In this document: piece after piece, positions 24,478 to 35,767 of the stretch | Position numbering within the stretch: the first letter of the stretch is position 1 | How the letters are laid out: each line of letters opens with the position of its first letter | Assembly: GCA_001969505.1 (NCBI GenBank) | Contig: LSSK01000277.1 | Location: 1 to 64,000 of the forward strand | DNA: 64,000 nucleotides | From: Zancudomyces culisetae | Lineage: Eukaryota > Kickxellomycota > Harpellomycetes > Harpellales > Legeriomycetaceae | Direction of reading: 5' to 3' | Translations under genes and position numbers: made by a program | Notes under the pieces: generated by a model | The model's input: the letters and a program-made list of their open reading frames with translations, nothing else | Databases searched by the model: none | Told to the model about the DNA's origin: nothing

Positions 24478-24991
24478 TTCCAAATTACTGATAACACCTC
24501 TACCGATCAGATCTTTCCTTTTGCTGTTATATTCAGGTGTTGCATACTGATAAATTGCAGCAAAGAATATAAAGATGGCGTTTTTATAAATTCTTAACAT
24601 CTAGATCTATTTATTTCTTCACCTCTTTAGTTTAACACTAATGTCTGTCATTTCTTTGAACAAATGGTAGCACAGAAATACATATTCATGGTATTATACG
24701 ATTTTGCAATATGATTCAATTCTTTTTCAGTCTCGTTTAAAGGTAGCTTTATAAATATTATCAGATCCAACAATAATAAAAGAACACTCAAGAAATGAAA
24801 ATATTAAGGCCTAAAAAAAAAGGAAGAAGCCACTGAAAAAAAAAGCTCTACAAAAAAACTTACGAGTACCTGTTCAAGCTAAATTGTCGCAAAAGCTAAT
24901 GCATTATGTTCACAAAGATAGTTGCAGGTGTAAGTTTTCCTTAGAAGCGCCAAGCAGGACAACCTAGATTACAGTTAAGTGTGCTGGCTGC
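24478..24991. other. Convergent spacer after kinase
   Basis: 514 bases of AT-rich sequence between the stops of the kinase and the small secreted protein. A-rich runs near 24816-24860 may serve 3' end formation. No gene seen. Confidence 0.5.
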
Positions 24992-25192
24992 TTACCACCA
25001 ACTAATACCCCAGTTGAAGTTTGATCCAATCCAACTGTCGTATACTCTGCCTTGACCTGAGGTTCTTTGATTGGTAGCGGCTCTTGGCTGTGCTATGTAT
25101 CTTGGGATGCTTGCAACGTTTTGTCCTTGTTGAGGAGCTGGTGCAGATGCTGCAAAGGTGGTGAGTGCTAGAGCTACTGTTATAAACTTCAT
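24992..25192 (-). CDS. Small secreted protein, unassigned
   Basis: 66 residues, intronless. The N-terminus MKFITVALALTTFAASAPAP is a textbook signal peptide with likely cleavage after ASA near residue 17. The mature part is about 49 residues, Gln/Arg/Ser/Gly-rich, and ends in aromatic-rich FNWGISWW. It has no cysteines, so it is not a disulphide-stabilised effector. The family is unknown to me; a cell-surface or secreted peptide is the limit of what can be said. A TATA-like palindrome lies about 170 bases upstream. Confidence 0.7.
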   Translation of the reverse strand: MKFITVALALTTFAASAPAPQQGQNVASIPRYIAQPRAATNQRTSGQGRVYDSWIGSNFNWGISWW

Positions 25193-25362
25193 TTCTGTTT
25201 TAAAGTAGTTGTCTGTGATTGTTTATTGTCTTGTGTAATGTATGCTTTTTCAAGTTTATCTAGTAAACCCAGTATGCTAGATTTTAAAAAATAAAACTTT
25301 TAGTTATATCTTTAAAGGATGTTTGAACAAAGATGAGGGTAAAGTTCTGTCGATATCTTGGA

Positions 25363-25376
25363 TATTTATATAAATA
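25363..25376 (-). promoter_or_regulatory. Candidate TATA box of the small secreted protein gene
   Basis: The palindrome TATTTATATAAATA lies 171-184 bases upstream of the start codon of the small secreted protein. Position and sequence fit a TATA element, but this rests on sequence alone. Confidence 0.3.
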
Positions 25377-25910
25377 CCGTTACCCGTTTTTTTTTTCGCA
25401 AATCCAGGTTTCTTTTCTAGGCGTTATCACTTATAGTCCTGAACAGCTATTAATAATTGTAAAATTTTCTATTTTTAAACCTGCTATTCACTGATTTTTA
25501 CAAATCTAAGCCGGTTTATTGTTTTTTTCTAATTTTTTTTAACAATAACCTTTGAATTGCAATTAAATTTCATTTATCGCTAATTATTACAAATTTAAAA
25601 AAAAAAATTTTTTTCTCACTATTACCTAATGTGCTGGCATAGTTATCAAAACATATAACCTGCAAAATGATCACGTTTTCGTTTTGCTATTTCAAAGTAC
25701 ATGCTTTGTGTTAAGTGGAGTTCACATAAGTTTTATTATTTGCATAACATAAAATTGTACCTACATTGATTAATTAAAATGGATAGAAATCCCTATAGGC
25801 AGTACTGGGTATTTTTTGATCTTTGTAGATATCTTTATAGCGATGACGCCCATTTCACAAGATTTTACTGATGCTCGTATGTTGTTTTTGTTTCACTTTA
25901 TTCTAGTATA

Positions 25911-26576
25911 NNNNNNNNNNNNNNNNNNNNNNNNNNNNNNNNNNNNNNNNNNNNNNNNNNNNNNNNNNNNNNNNNNNNNNNNNNNNNNNNNNNNNNNNNN
26001 NNNNNNNNNNNNNNNNNNNNNNNNNNNNNNNNNNNNNNNNNNNNNNNNNNNNNNNNNNNNNNNNNNNNNNNNNNNNNNNNNNNNNNNNNNNNNNNNNNNN
26101 NNNNNNNNNNNNNNNNNNNNNNNNNNNNNNNNNNNNNNNNNNNNNNNNNNNNNNNNNNNNNNNNNNNNNNNNNNNNNNNNNNNNNNNNNNNNNNNNNNNN
26201 NNNNNNNNNNNNNNNNNNNNNNNNNNNNNNNNNNNNNNNNNNNNNNNNNNNNNNNNNNNNNNNNNNNNNNNNNNNNNNNNNNNNNNNNNNNNNNNNNNNN
26301 NNNNNNNNNNNNNNNNNNNNNNNNNNNNNNNNNNNNNNNNNNNNNNNNNNNNNNNNNNNNNNNNNNNNNNNNNNNNNNNNNNNNNNNNNNNNNNNNNNNN
26401 NNNNNNNNNNNNNNNNNNNNNNNNNNNNNNNNNNNNNNNNNNNNNNNNNNNNNNNNNNNNNNNNNNNNNNNNNNNNNNNNNNNNNNNNNNNNNNNNNNNN
26501 NNNNNNNNNNNNNNNNNNNNNNNNNNNNNNNNNNNNNNNNNNNNNNNNNNNNNNNNNNNNNNNNNNNNNNNNNNNN
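25911..26576. other. Assembly gap of 666 N
   Basis: A run of unknown bases joins two contigs of the scaffold. The translated frames that cross it are artefacts. No recognisable coding sequence abuts either edge. Confidence 0.99.
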
Positions 26577-27428
26577 AAAAAGGAAGACATGCGTGAATCA
26601 CCATCTTTTACTAGCCGCACACTATAAATCGAAGCCATATCTATAGAGACAATGCTCTTCAGTTGGGTTAATATATTGCTTTTTTTGCGATGCAATCAGG
26701 GAAACCCTTGTCTTCAATATTCTAAAAACATCACCACTCCTTTTTTTAAAAAATTAAAAAGTTAGTTTTCACCAGCCTATCTTTAATTATTACAATTGCT
26801 AACGATATCAAACATCAAAGTTAAAAAATGGTGAATATTGGCTGATACATTTTTAATTTCACGTCCATTTGTTGTAAGTTTGCACCAGTAAAAACTGACA
26901 CAAGTAATGCCCAGTGGCTGCCGACCAAGAAAAGCTATTAGCTGACATAATTCATACTCATGAGAAAATCTTCCGCTAATTTGGAATGTAGTATCTTTTA
27001 TGATACCATGTTACTAGGAACTATAGAGAACTTGAAATTCTGTAAAAAATAAAGTTCACGACTTTGTACCAAAAACTGTGAAACATTACATTACTCATAA
27101 AAATAATGATATACTGTGTTGGTGGTGTGATATCACTTAATTGATGTTTTAATTTAGTATTGGATCCTACACATGCATCTATTATAGAAATGTTTTGTAA
27201 ACTCATTCAGTCATTTAAAATAACCCCCCAACTTTTTTTAAAAAAATCAGTGTGTTATGTAAAGTGTTAAAATTCACTGCATCTACTGTAGGTTGTCATA
27301 AATGAAGGGGTCGAAGGCCCTTAAAAACATGTAGCTGATTTTCGCTCATTTATATTTACTGTGAAATATATTAGTATTTACCCAGATATATCAGAAAAAG
27401 ACCTTTGAGCGTGTACCAAACAAAATTT
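26577..27428. other. AT-rich spacer right of the gap
   Basis: About 850 bases with frequent stops in all frames. No gene, RNA or repeat recognised. Confidence 0.5.
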
Positions 27429-28700
27429 TTACTCGCATACTATCTTATAATATGATAATAGTTGATAATTCTCAAAAAAAAAACTTTTTGAGAATCCACC
27501 ATCATTAAAAATATCATTAGAAACATCATTAGAAACATCATTAGAAACATCATTAGAAACATCATTAGAAACATCATTACGACGTTCATTAGCAACAATG
27601 GAATAGAACCGGGTAAGAAATATCTTATAAGCGATATATGTCACCTTTAACTCTATCTATTCTGAAGCTTAAGTTTAAAAGCCGAAACGATTTCTTTTGT
27701 TGGTTCATGTATTATGCTATACTGCCATCGATTACCTTTTTAACATTCACAAGACTCACCAAAAAGGTATATCCAAGCAATAGTAAGTGGAAAATATAGA
27801 AAGAAGTGGTAGCTACATTACTCATTTTTACATCAAATATATTATAAAGACACGTTTTTGATACCAATGCTATTTCAACGTCGCTATTATCCAATATCCG
27901 TGCTCCATACCCCAACAATATTGAGCTGCACAAAAGAAAGAAGTAATAATATATCTGATGCCTTTTTAAATTTTGAAACAACTTTTGATTTACCAATTAG
28001 TAACACCCAAAAGCCTAGGACGATAAAAATCGCCTATAATTTAAATTTTTATTTTCAAATAGTTCTTAGGAGCCCCAAACAGAGCTGATTGATACTCTAA
28101 AGCCTTTAGGCGACTTTTTCACCGCTTGCGAACCACCCCATCTTTTATCAATCCTGCCCTTATGTGATATGTGTCACCGAGAAGCGTGATGACCAATATT
28201 CTGTCTTTGACTTTAGCCTGCCGAGTGCTTTACTCTTAACAATTTTCACTATGTATGCTTCTTCTACTTCTTACTGTACATCCAATTACGACTATACTAT
28301 AACTGATACCTCTAAATTTGGTTTTGTATCTGGGCTGACTTCCATCATTATGTTTATCTCCTACAAAATATGTATTAATAATGGCATTGTACTTCTAACC
28401 GTAACTTCAGGGATTGCATATCCAGTGTAATTTACATGGACGCAAATTGGCTATCATTTTTTTATAGCCATTATATAGTTCATTTTTTTTCTTTTATAGC
28501 AGCCCATACGAATCAACCAAGTCCAGATATACAAAAAATAGCATACACTCTAACTTGAACCGTTTTGGTTTTAACGCTGCTGAATCGTTGAATCCATATA
28601 CTAACCAAATTACTGTTTCAGTGAGGATGGAGGTTGATATTTTACACAAATTTTCTAGCAAATAGACATCGTTAATTGCGATAAAAAAAAGAATCAAAGC
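27429..28700 (-). pseudogene. Possible decayed multi-pass membrane protein gene
   Basis: Minus-strand translation gives a chain of protein-like blocks broken by stops and frame changes. About 28697-28500 has a hydrophobic block ending LECMLFFVYLDLVDS. About 28360-28040 has a long block in one frame (GISYSIVVIGCTVRSRR, then RILVITLLGDTYHIRAGL and KALEYQSALFGAPKNYL) with stops after SENC and after VVRKR. About 28039-27890 reads AIFIVLGFWVLLIGKSKVV, and 27880-27712 reads as further hydrophobic segments. 27644-27429 carries an in-frame (Asn-Asp-Val-Ser)n repeat. Some breaks could be introns, but the spacing between blocks is too short for this genome's intron sizes. No family was recognised. AT-rich noncoding DNA also yields hydrophobic translations, so confidence is low. 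Confidence 0.3.
27501..27584. repeat. 12-bp tandem repeat, 5 perfect and 2 degenerate copies
   Basis: The unit ATCATTAGAAAC is repeated five times without error at 27513-27572, with degenerate copies at 27501-27512 and 27573-27584. On the minus strand the unit encodes Asn-Asp-Val-Ser, so copy changes would keep frame. It lies in the tail of the possible decayed gene. Confidence 0.95.
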
Positions 28701-29853
28701 ATTTTAATAAAAATCAATGGATGCGGACCTATTAGTGCATCACCTCCAAACCCACTGTCAATATATACATAACTCAGTACATGTGCTGTGCCGTATTTAG
28801 ATAATTTATATTTTCTAAGCTAAAGTCGTGTTGTACATTTGTTGTTATTGTTTATCAAATCGGAAACATTTGTATATCTAAAATAACTGGGAAGGGGGTT
28901 CAGGTTTGTAAAAAAAGAAGCTAGCCTTTACAATATCAAGTGCATGTTATTTGCCGCCAAAAACACACTTGTTTGCATAGGGGAAAATCACACCAACAAT
29001 TCCACAATATTGGATATCCAACTAGTGATCAGGTTTTACTGCTTAAAAGATCAAAAAGGGAAGTTATCAATTGTGTGAAATCTTTGAACACAGTTTATAA
29101 TTGTGACATGATGCAAATCGCATTTCCGTAGTTTGTTTCACTTGTATTTAACTGCAGAATTAGCGATCCAAACATTATTATACAATTGCTAATAATGAAC
29201 CAAAAATGAAAAGATACAATTACCATTTCTATCACAATGACTACAATATCTTAACCCAATAGCCAACATTGTTTTTCAGAAAACTCTTATGTGACCTTAT
29301 TAGCCTGTATTTTTTATTTTAAAAATAGAAAAAAATTTAATCTGTGCTTTTCCCAACCCTCCTATTTGTGTTTGTTCTATAATAAAAACTGGTACACAAA
29401 CATTTAATAACCGAAAGAAAATTATCGCACAGGAACTAAGGAGTAAATTACCAAGCGTGGAATATTTTCAAGAGTTTGTGTTGAGGTTTTATATAATTCT
29501 GGAGAAAGTAAAATAAAGTCAGCCAATATATGCAAGAAAACAGTCGCAGTCTCGAACAAAAAAGTAAAAGAAAATAAATTATGGTTCCCTTTAAAAAATA
29601 GAGCTTTATTATGCCGAAATTTCTATCTCCGATACTATACGGCGCCAGCATGGTGACATACAAACTTGATAATGTTCAACGGGTTATTTACGCTTAGAGC
29701 TTACTAATTGCATTTTGTACAAGAGTTGTGGTTGTAACAGGTATCAATCAAGTCATAGAACTATTTTAAATCCTGATGTAATTTAGGGAACTAACTACTG
29801 AGTTGAAGTTATTTTCTCCATTAGCTATTATGATACGACGAATGATTACTTTA
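28701..29853. other. AT-rich spacer with one unexplained ORF
   Basis: 1.15 kb upstream of the possible decayed gene and downstream of the tail-anchored protein gene. A plus-strand frame at about 28920-29131 reads like protein (HVICRQKHTCLHRGKSHQQF then VINCVKSLNTVYNCDMM) but has no partner exon that I can support. Confidence 0.4.
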
Positions 29854-31323
29854 TTACATATAGGTAATTTTTGTAGCCATCGTGGTGGCTATTTTGAGTT
29901 TTTCCACAAATAATGGTAACAGTCTCCCCATGGGATATTTTTTTCGAATATAGTTGATAACCAACACAATAAGTATAACTATGTTTATGGTGCCCATATT
30001 ATTTTTAACGAGTTTCACAAGGTAACTAGCAGCTAATTTGTGACCAGAAGAAACGGATGAGTTTTTTGAGCTATCTTGGGCTTCAACCTGGGTTTGAGCT
30101 GGTCTGGAACTGGATTCACCAGTAATGTTTTCTCTCACTATTTCGTTTATTTTCTTTACCGCGACAGGCGAATCTGCATGCTTAGAAGTGTAACCTTTTG
30201 TGGTAGTTGGAGTGGATACCATAGAGGCAGCTCTCTTCTTGCGGTCTTCATCTTGTTTTGCCTTTTCCTGTTCTAGCTGTTTTTTCCTGGCCGCCCTTTC
30301 AGCAGTTTTCAATGCCTGAAAGTTTGTTAATTGTTCTTGTTTATTTTTCCTTGATAGAACTTCATCACTAAGGTTCTAAATGGTGGTTTTATTGCAAATT
30401 AGCATGATATTGAACATGAATTTAGTACAACTTTTAATAGACAGTTCTTGAAACAATTTAAATAAAGCTGAAAACGGTTGCTTACCTGAACAAAGCTGGC
30501 CTCTAAATAATCGTTATATGTTATAAAATCCTGTGCAAAGTCAAATAGCTCGATAACACAAAGGATATCGAGAACATATGTCCGTATAAGGTTGGTGTAA
30601 CATAGATATACTGCATTTCCTTGTGACCCCGAAGACGAATTCATTGAATCGTAATACTCCTGTGGCATCGAAGCCAGATATTCCTCAACGAGTAGCCTAG
30701 CCTTAGTGTGCAACTTTTTTGACAGCAAGAGTGATATCCTATATAATGGAAATATTAAAAATAAGTTACAACGGATAAAATGTGCTCTAATGCAGCTTAG
30801 ATGCTATCGTTAATAGCAAAATATATATGCTGAAAGCATATTCCACCTACATTGCTTCAAATACGTCTATTTCTATACTTCCAAAGGATCCATAAGCAAT
30901 TTCTATTTGCATTTGGAGAGCTGAAACTGATCTAGGGAATTCGTTTAATCTGGAGAAGCTACCAAGCCTTTGACCTGCTTTTCCAATACTTTTTTGACTA
31001 TTCTCGGTAAAAACAAATTCCAGATCATCATTATCTCGTATATTTTCAATGATGGAGCCCAGAATAAGCAGATAGACCTTCCATATACCGGATCTAATAG
31101 CGCGTGTTTCATCCTCAACTTGGTTAGTCACTAGACGGTTTTCATTAGTGTTGCCATTTATAAAAACATTATCGCTTTCTTCAAACTTCTGGATTGCTTG
31201 GAATATCCTGTTGCAAGCAGTTTTAGTATTTCCAATTGTTACTGCCCTAACACTCTTTTCTAAAAGTGCTGATATTGTACTGTAATCGTCGTTTTCAAAT
31301 TCCCTGCCGTATGTTTCTATCAT
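29854..31323 (-). CDS. Tail-anchored membrane protein, possibly PEX26-like peroxin
   Basis: Three exons, 31323-30851, 30738-30486 and 30375-29854, give 415 residues with all phases closing. The first ~240 residues look all-helical (STISALLEKSVRAVTIGNTK, RSGIWKVYLLILGSIIENI, LIRTYVLDILCVIELFDFAQ). A charged coiled-coil stretch rich in Lys/Glu/Arg follows at about 264-292, then a Ser/Thr-rich linker. A single hydrophobic segment near 372-386 (NIVILIVLVINYIRKK) is followed by a ~28-residue basic tail. This topology, with a cytosolic helical domain and a C-terminal anchor, matches tail-anchored proteins such as the peroxisomal Pex15/Pex26 receptors of the Pex1-Pex6 ATPase. That identity is inference; I recognise no diagnostic motif. 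Get-pathway or ER anchors are alternatives. The basic tail would suit peroxisomal or mitochondrial targeting. Confidence 0.8.
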
Positions 31324-31964
31324 TGTGAAATCTCCTCAATTAATCGATATGTGTCGAAAATATTTTATAAGTTTATATATGCGGGTGTGTGCCTAAAGTA
31401 ATTATTTCTCCTAAATCTGTTTATAAAATTGACGAAAGCGTATATCCAAGTATACAGAAATACAGCTACAAGATAGATTAATTCTGATATCGGTTATGTT
31501 ACAAATTGGTTTCAAACAGGTTGGAATAGCCAATGGTCGTTGTGCAGACATGTGATTCTTTTTACTTGATGGAAAACATGAAAAATGGTGAAAAGAGGCA
31601 AATGTTGAACGATAAAGTGAGGAAAATGGTGGTGTTTTCTTATTTGTGCATAATTGGGGGAATTGTTATGATTGAGTTGTCACGTTTAAAGGTTGAATGT
31701 GCATGAATATAATTTTATAATTCAACTTTGGATTTTTTTGCTGCTTTGTATTTAGTTTTAAAAGTACATACTTGGTCCTGAAAAGCAAAAAGCTGAAAAC
31801 AATACCCGGTTCAAGACTTAATTAGTGAAGATAATAGCCGACGATTCTGATATTCAAATGTCTTTTTGGTGCTTATCTGGTATACTTGAACTCATTGGCA
31901 CGATAATCGACAATCACTGGGGCATTGAGATCTTGTTAACAGGTATATAGATACAAGGTAGAAA
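31324..31964. other. Divergent promoter region, tail-anchored gene and BET1
   Basis: 641 bases between divergently transcribed genes. AT-rich; no distinct element recognised. Confidence 0.5.
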
Positions 31965-32661
31965 ATGTCGAAAGGAAAAGCCAGAGCGAGAGATTCTGCG
32001 AGAGTGGAGACGAGGGTGGATTTTGGCTCGACAAATGACACCGAATACATGCTAGAAACTCAAAACGACATTCGCTTGAAGGAATTATCAAACAAAGTTG
32101 GTCTGTTACGAGGGGCAAGTATTTCCATTTTCAGAGTAGTCATTATATATCGACGGAAGGAAATATTGTGAAATATATCAAAAATAAGCGTAACAGACAA
32201 AAGGAATAGATATCTGTGATAGTACAAATCAATTCAAGTTTATGGGGATTGTGCTAGTAAAAATGAGGAACACTTAGAATAAAAATCAAACTTACAGCTA
32301 TTTTTTTGACTACTAAATGAATAGGTTACAAATGATATATATCAAGATGTCAACAACCAAAATTCATTTTTAGACGGAACAGTATGTACTTTTACGTCTT
32401 TTTTTTTAAAAAAAAAAACTTATTTGCATAGTTGCAAACTAAAATTAGGCTAATATCTCCAAATCTATATGTATTTCAATAAAATAGGGCCAGTCGATGG
32501 GAGTGCTCGACGGAGCTGTGACCAGAGGTCAACGAGAACTTTCTAGGGTCATTGGCTCAAATAACTCCAACTTGTTTTGTTATCTGACGATACTCATAGT
32601 TATTTCATTTTTTTTATTAAACTTCTTAATCTCAAAGCTTTGGAGCGACTCTCCGAAATGA
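31965..32661 (+). CDS. BET1: ER-Golgi Qc-SNARE Bet1
   Basis: Three exons, 31965-32114, 32325-32381 and 32488-32661, give 126 residues, the usual Bet1 length of 115-145. Bet1 joins Sed5, Bos1 and Sec22 in fusion of ER-derived vesicles with the Golgi. The SNARE helix covers about residues 37-97: LKELSNKVGLLRG, then VTNDIYQDVNNQNSFLDGT with the central glutamine, then MGVLDGAVTRGQRELSRVIG. A C-terminal anchor spans about 98-121 (LFCYLTILIVISFFLLNFLI). The first intron begins GCAAGT, a GC-AG type; any GT donor nearby would break the conserved helix. Its 3' end carries a TACTAAATGAATAG branch-point and acceptor. The gene converges on PAF1. Confidence 0.94.
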
Positions 32662-32799
32662 GAAAGTGTAAAATAGATAACATCGCACAAAAGAATTCTG
32701 GAATCTGGGAAAGCAGAATATATATCCTCATGTATTTATTTTATTGTTGTGTAGGAATTATGTTTAAAAACAATTAGAATGAAATAATTAAGAGAAACA

Positions 32800-34501
32800 C
32801 TAGTCATTGTACAGTTGGGATAGCGCACTCTGCGAAGCACTGAGTTCATCAGCATTAGGTGCACGGAAGGATAAAGAAATATGTGATACCGACGTATCAT
32901 CCTCAACATCTTCTTGAAGGTAGTTAGTGGACGCTTGGTTTCGTCTTTTCATAATAAATCTTGATTTAATTGGCATGTAAAATGCTTCTGGCTCGTTAGT
33001 TCTCTCATTTCGTCGTATAGAAAGCAGCAAATTATCTTGGCGTAGGGCATCTGGAGCTGTTGCAAATTCATATTCCCTTTCAAGCTTGTATATAAGATCA
33101 CCTTCAACCTGAGTGTCAGTTTCATCTCTAGGGCTATCAACGGACCTCAGTTCGCGTTTTTCGGCAACAACTGCAGCTGTATCCCTACTCTCTGGTAAAA
33201 AGTACTCAAGCCATACCTGCTTTCCCTTATCAAAGTACCCACGCGCCTTCTCTCTAGCTCTTAGAAGAGTGGTATTGTATGCTTGGTCTGAAAGTGTTTT
33301 ATTTTCTTCTAGGTCGACAACATTTTTCTCATTCTCAGAAATAAAGGGGGGCATTGGCAGATCATCAAAAGTGAACAGGCTATAGTCATTTTGCCACATA
33401 AAAAAATCTGGAAAAACAGGTATCATTTTCATTGCCTTTGCTGATTTGTCGGTTGGATGTACTAGACTATCCAATACAGTTTTTTCGACGTCATGATCAA
33501 GCATTATCTTCTCTGATTTCTTAAGCGTTTTCGTAATAAACTGGCGTTGTCCTTCAACAGAATCATCAAATTCTTCCGCTTTTCTTTTCATGTTCCTACA
33601 ATTAAACAAAAGATCATATAGAAGCAAAAAAAATAAAGATACAAATGTACACATCCACAGCTTTATAAAATGTACATAAAGCGTGTTTGATCTGATTCAC
33701 TTACCGAATGCCATCACCCCTAAGTCCCTCCAACAACGACTTCCCGCCTATATCAGGGCTCATTCCTGTCCCGGAATACATAGATGACCCCTTCTTGAGA
33801 CCACCAAGTATTCCAGACCTGGCTCCGGTCGTTACTGTGTATTGACCCATCTGCTTTCCTGTGTTGATCTGACCATACAATCCACCACCTAGAACACCCT
33901 GGACATGTGTACTCTTGTTTATACCTCCATTCGCCATATATTTGTTATTATTCACGTAGTTTTCTCCTAGCAAAAACATATCTTCTTCATCCAATAATTC
34001 GGGTTCTTTGTTCTTTTCGCCATCTATACCTGTTTGCAATAGCAACACAATGTTATATTGCTGATTCAAAATCTGAATAAATACAATGCAAAGATGAGGG
34101 AGTTGTTACCTAAGTTATCAAATACTCCTAGTAGACATAAATCCAAAGGCATCCCCAGATCCTCATCCACATATAGTGGGTAGGGTAAGCTTTCTTCAAG
34201 TGTGTTGTGTCTGTATTTAGAGTATTTAATCTTTTCGGCTTGACTTTCACTTATTCCCGCATTTCTCTGTATGTCTGCATTTATTACTGGAAGTAGTTTT
34301 GGCGGAAACTGTTCAGGGGGCAGCACATTTTCATATTTTACAGGACACAAGAAATCCGTTCCTAATTTTCTATTATTATTTGCATATGGTTTCTGTTTTT
34401 ATTCGATTGCAAGAGGAAGAAAGAGGGATTGCAAAAAAAATTTATTGTATCTCTTAAAATAGATATATAATACTAGCTTACTTTGTCGGATTGGAGGCCA
34501 T
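32800..34501 (-). CDS. PAF1: RNA polymerase II-associated factor Paf1
   Basis: Four exons: 34501-34482, 34369-34110, 34029-33705, 33595-32800; 466 residues, near the 445 of yeast Paf1. It is the core subunit of the PAF1 elongation complex, which couples transcription to histone H2B ubiquitination and H3 methylation. The N-terminus after the 20-nt first exon reads KKLGTDFLCPVKYENVLPP, the signature Paf1 start. Next come LPYPLYVDEDLGMPLDL, an acidic DEEDMFLLGE segment, and FITKTLKKSEKI. The Paf1 block follows: KMIPVFPDFFMWQNDYSLFTFD, then IRRNERTNEPEAFYMPIKSR. The C-terminus is shorter and less acidic than in animals. The exon 2 acceptor chosen (ATAATAG) is the one that keeps the frame; an upstream AG at ACAG leads to a stop. 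PAF1 and TFIIF alpha in one window reflect chance rather than clustering. Confidence 0.95.
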
Positions 34502-35767
34502 TACCAATTAAAAATCTATATGTGCTGTTTTTTTTGGTCGTATATAACAAGTAAATCGAAGAATGATGGTTTGGAAATACTTCGAATGTTGATAATTTAT
34601 AACTCGGATTACTCGGATATTTAGTTTTTTGAAGTTTAAATCTCTGAAAGCGTATGTTTTAGTTCTAGCTGCTCGAGTCAATTGTTAATGATTCTTGATT
34701 TCTAGCTGATTATATACCTTTGCTTTATTTTTGTTTTTTGTGCTTCGCATTTTTTTAGAAAAAAAAATAGCTCTATTCGGGATTTCAGCAAATAAATACA
34801 ATTAAAAAATATTTAAAAAAAACGCCAAAAAAGCGGTTTCTGTTAGAAATTAAGCCCTATTTTATCCAAGTTGAATAAACAAGGCTTATTATACATACAG
34901 CTAATTTACCCCCTGTGTCCACAAACATGAGGGTTGAGCTGTCAATAAAGATACTCATCGCTGGTGTGCAAATAGAAAAGTACATATGGTCTCGTATAAC
35001 TTATAAGCCCACAAGAAGATATCTTTAAGCAGTGATCCCTACAAACCAGCTCATATCTTAATAAACAGTATTCATTAACATTTCTGGTATACTCTACTGT
35101 GTATGCAATAGAAATTTTCTTATTAGGTACCTTTATGGATGTGGCGTTTATTTAGTACCAAATGGGCCCAGTATAAATTGAGATGCTTGCTGTTATAAAA
35201 TGATGGTCTAATATCAGCTCAGTCTCCGACACATATTTTTATAAACAGATCTCTGTAAAGCTTTGTTTTTTCTTCTTCTTGTAGGTATTTATGATTTATA
35301 GACGTTTTGGTAGATTAGAACAAAGATTTTCGATTTGAACCCGAAAAGCGTCATTATCTTATCACACCATTGTAGCAGAAACTCGGCTATACAGGCAATT
35401 GATGTTTGACCCTATCTTATTTTTTTTATAAATTTTTGAAACTCCCTTTACCCATTTCCCTTATTGCAAAATCAAGGAGAGTAAATAAAAATCCACTGAT
35501 AGGTGGGAGTGAATGGATTTCAAGAGTAGTGCACCAATCATAGAGGTTTAAAGGTTGGAAATATATTCATGCAGAAAAGTCTGTGGATTTTATTTTTATT
35601 TTGCCAACGTTTTAATAAGAGGTTCTTGGGTTAAATGAGACTGAAAGGAAAAGAACATAATATCTTTTAAAAGAAAACAGGAAACTATTAAATTTCAGTG
35701 CAAATTTTAACGCAATAGACATACACTAATCACTTTAGAAACAGATACAATCAAAACATATTTAACA
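34502..35767. other. Spacer between PAF1 and OCIA-like gene
   Basis: 1.27 kb, AT-rich, divergent promoter region for both neighbours. No gene, RNA gene or clear repeat. Confidence 0.5.

Noticed and set aside
25898-26695. Open frames crossing the N run
   Set aside because: They are artefacts of unknown bases being translated as X.
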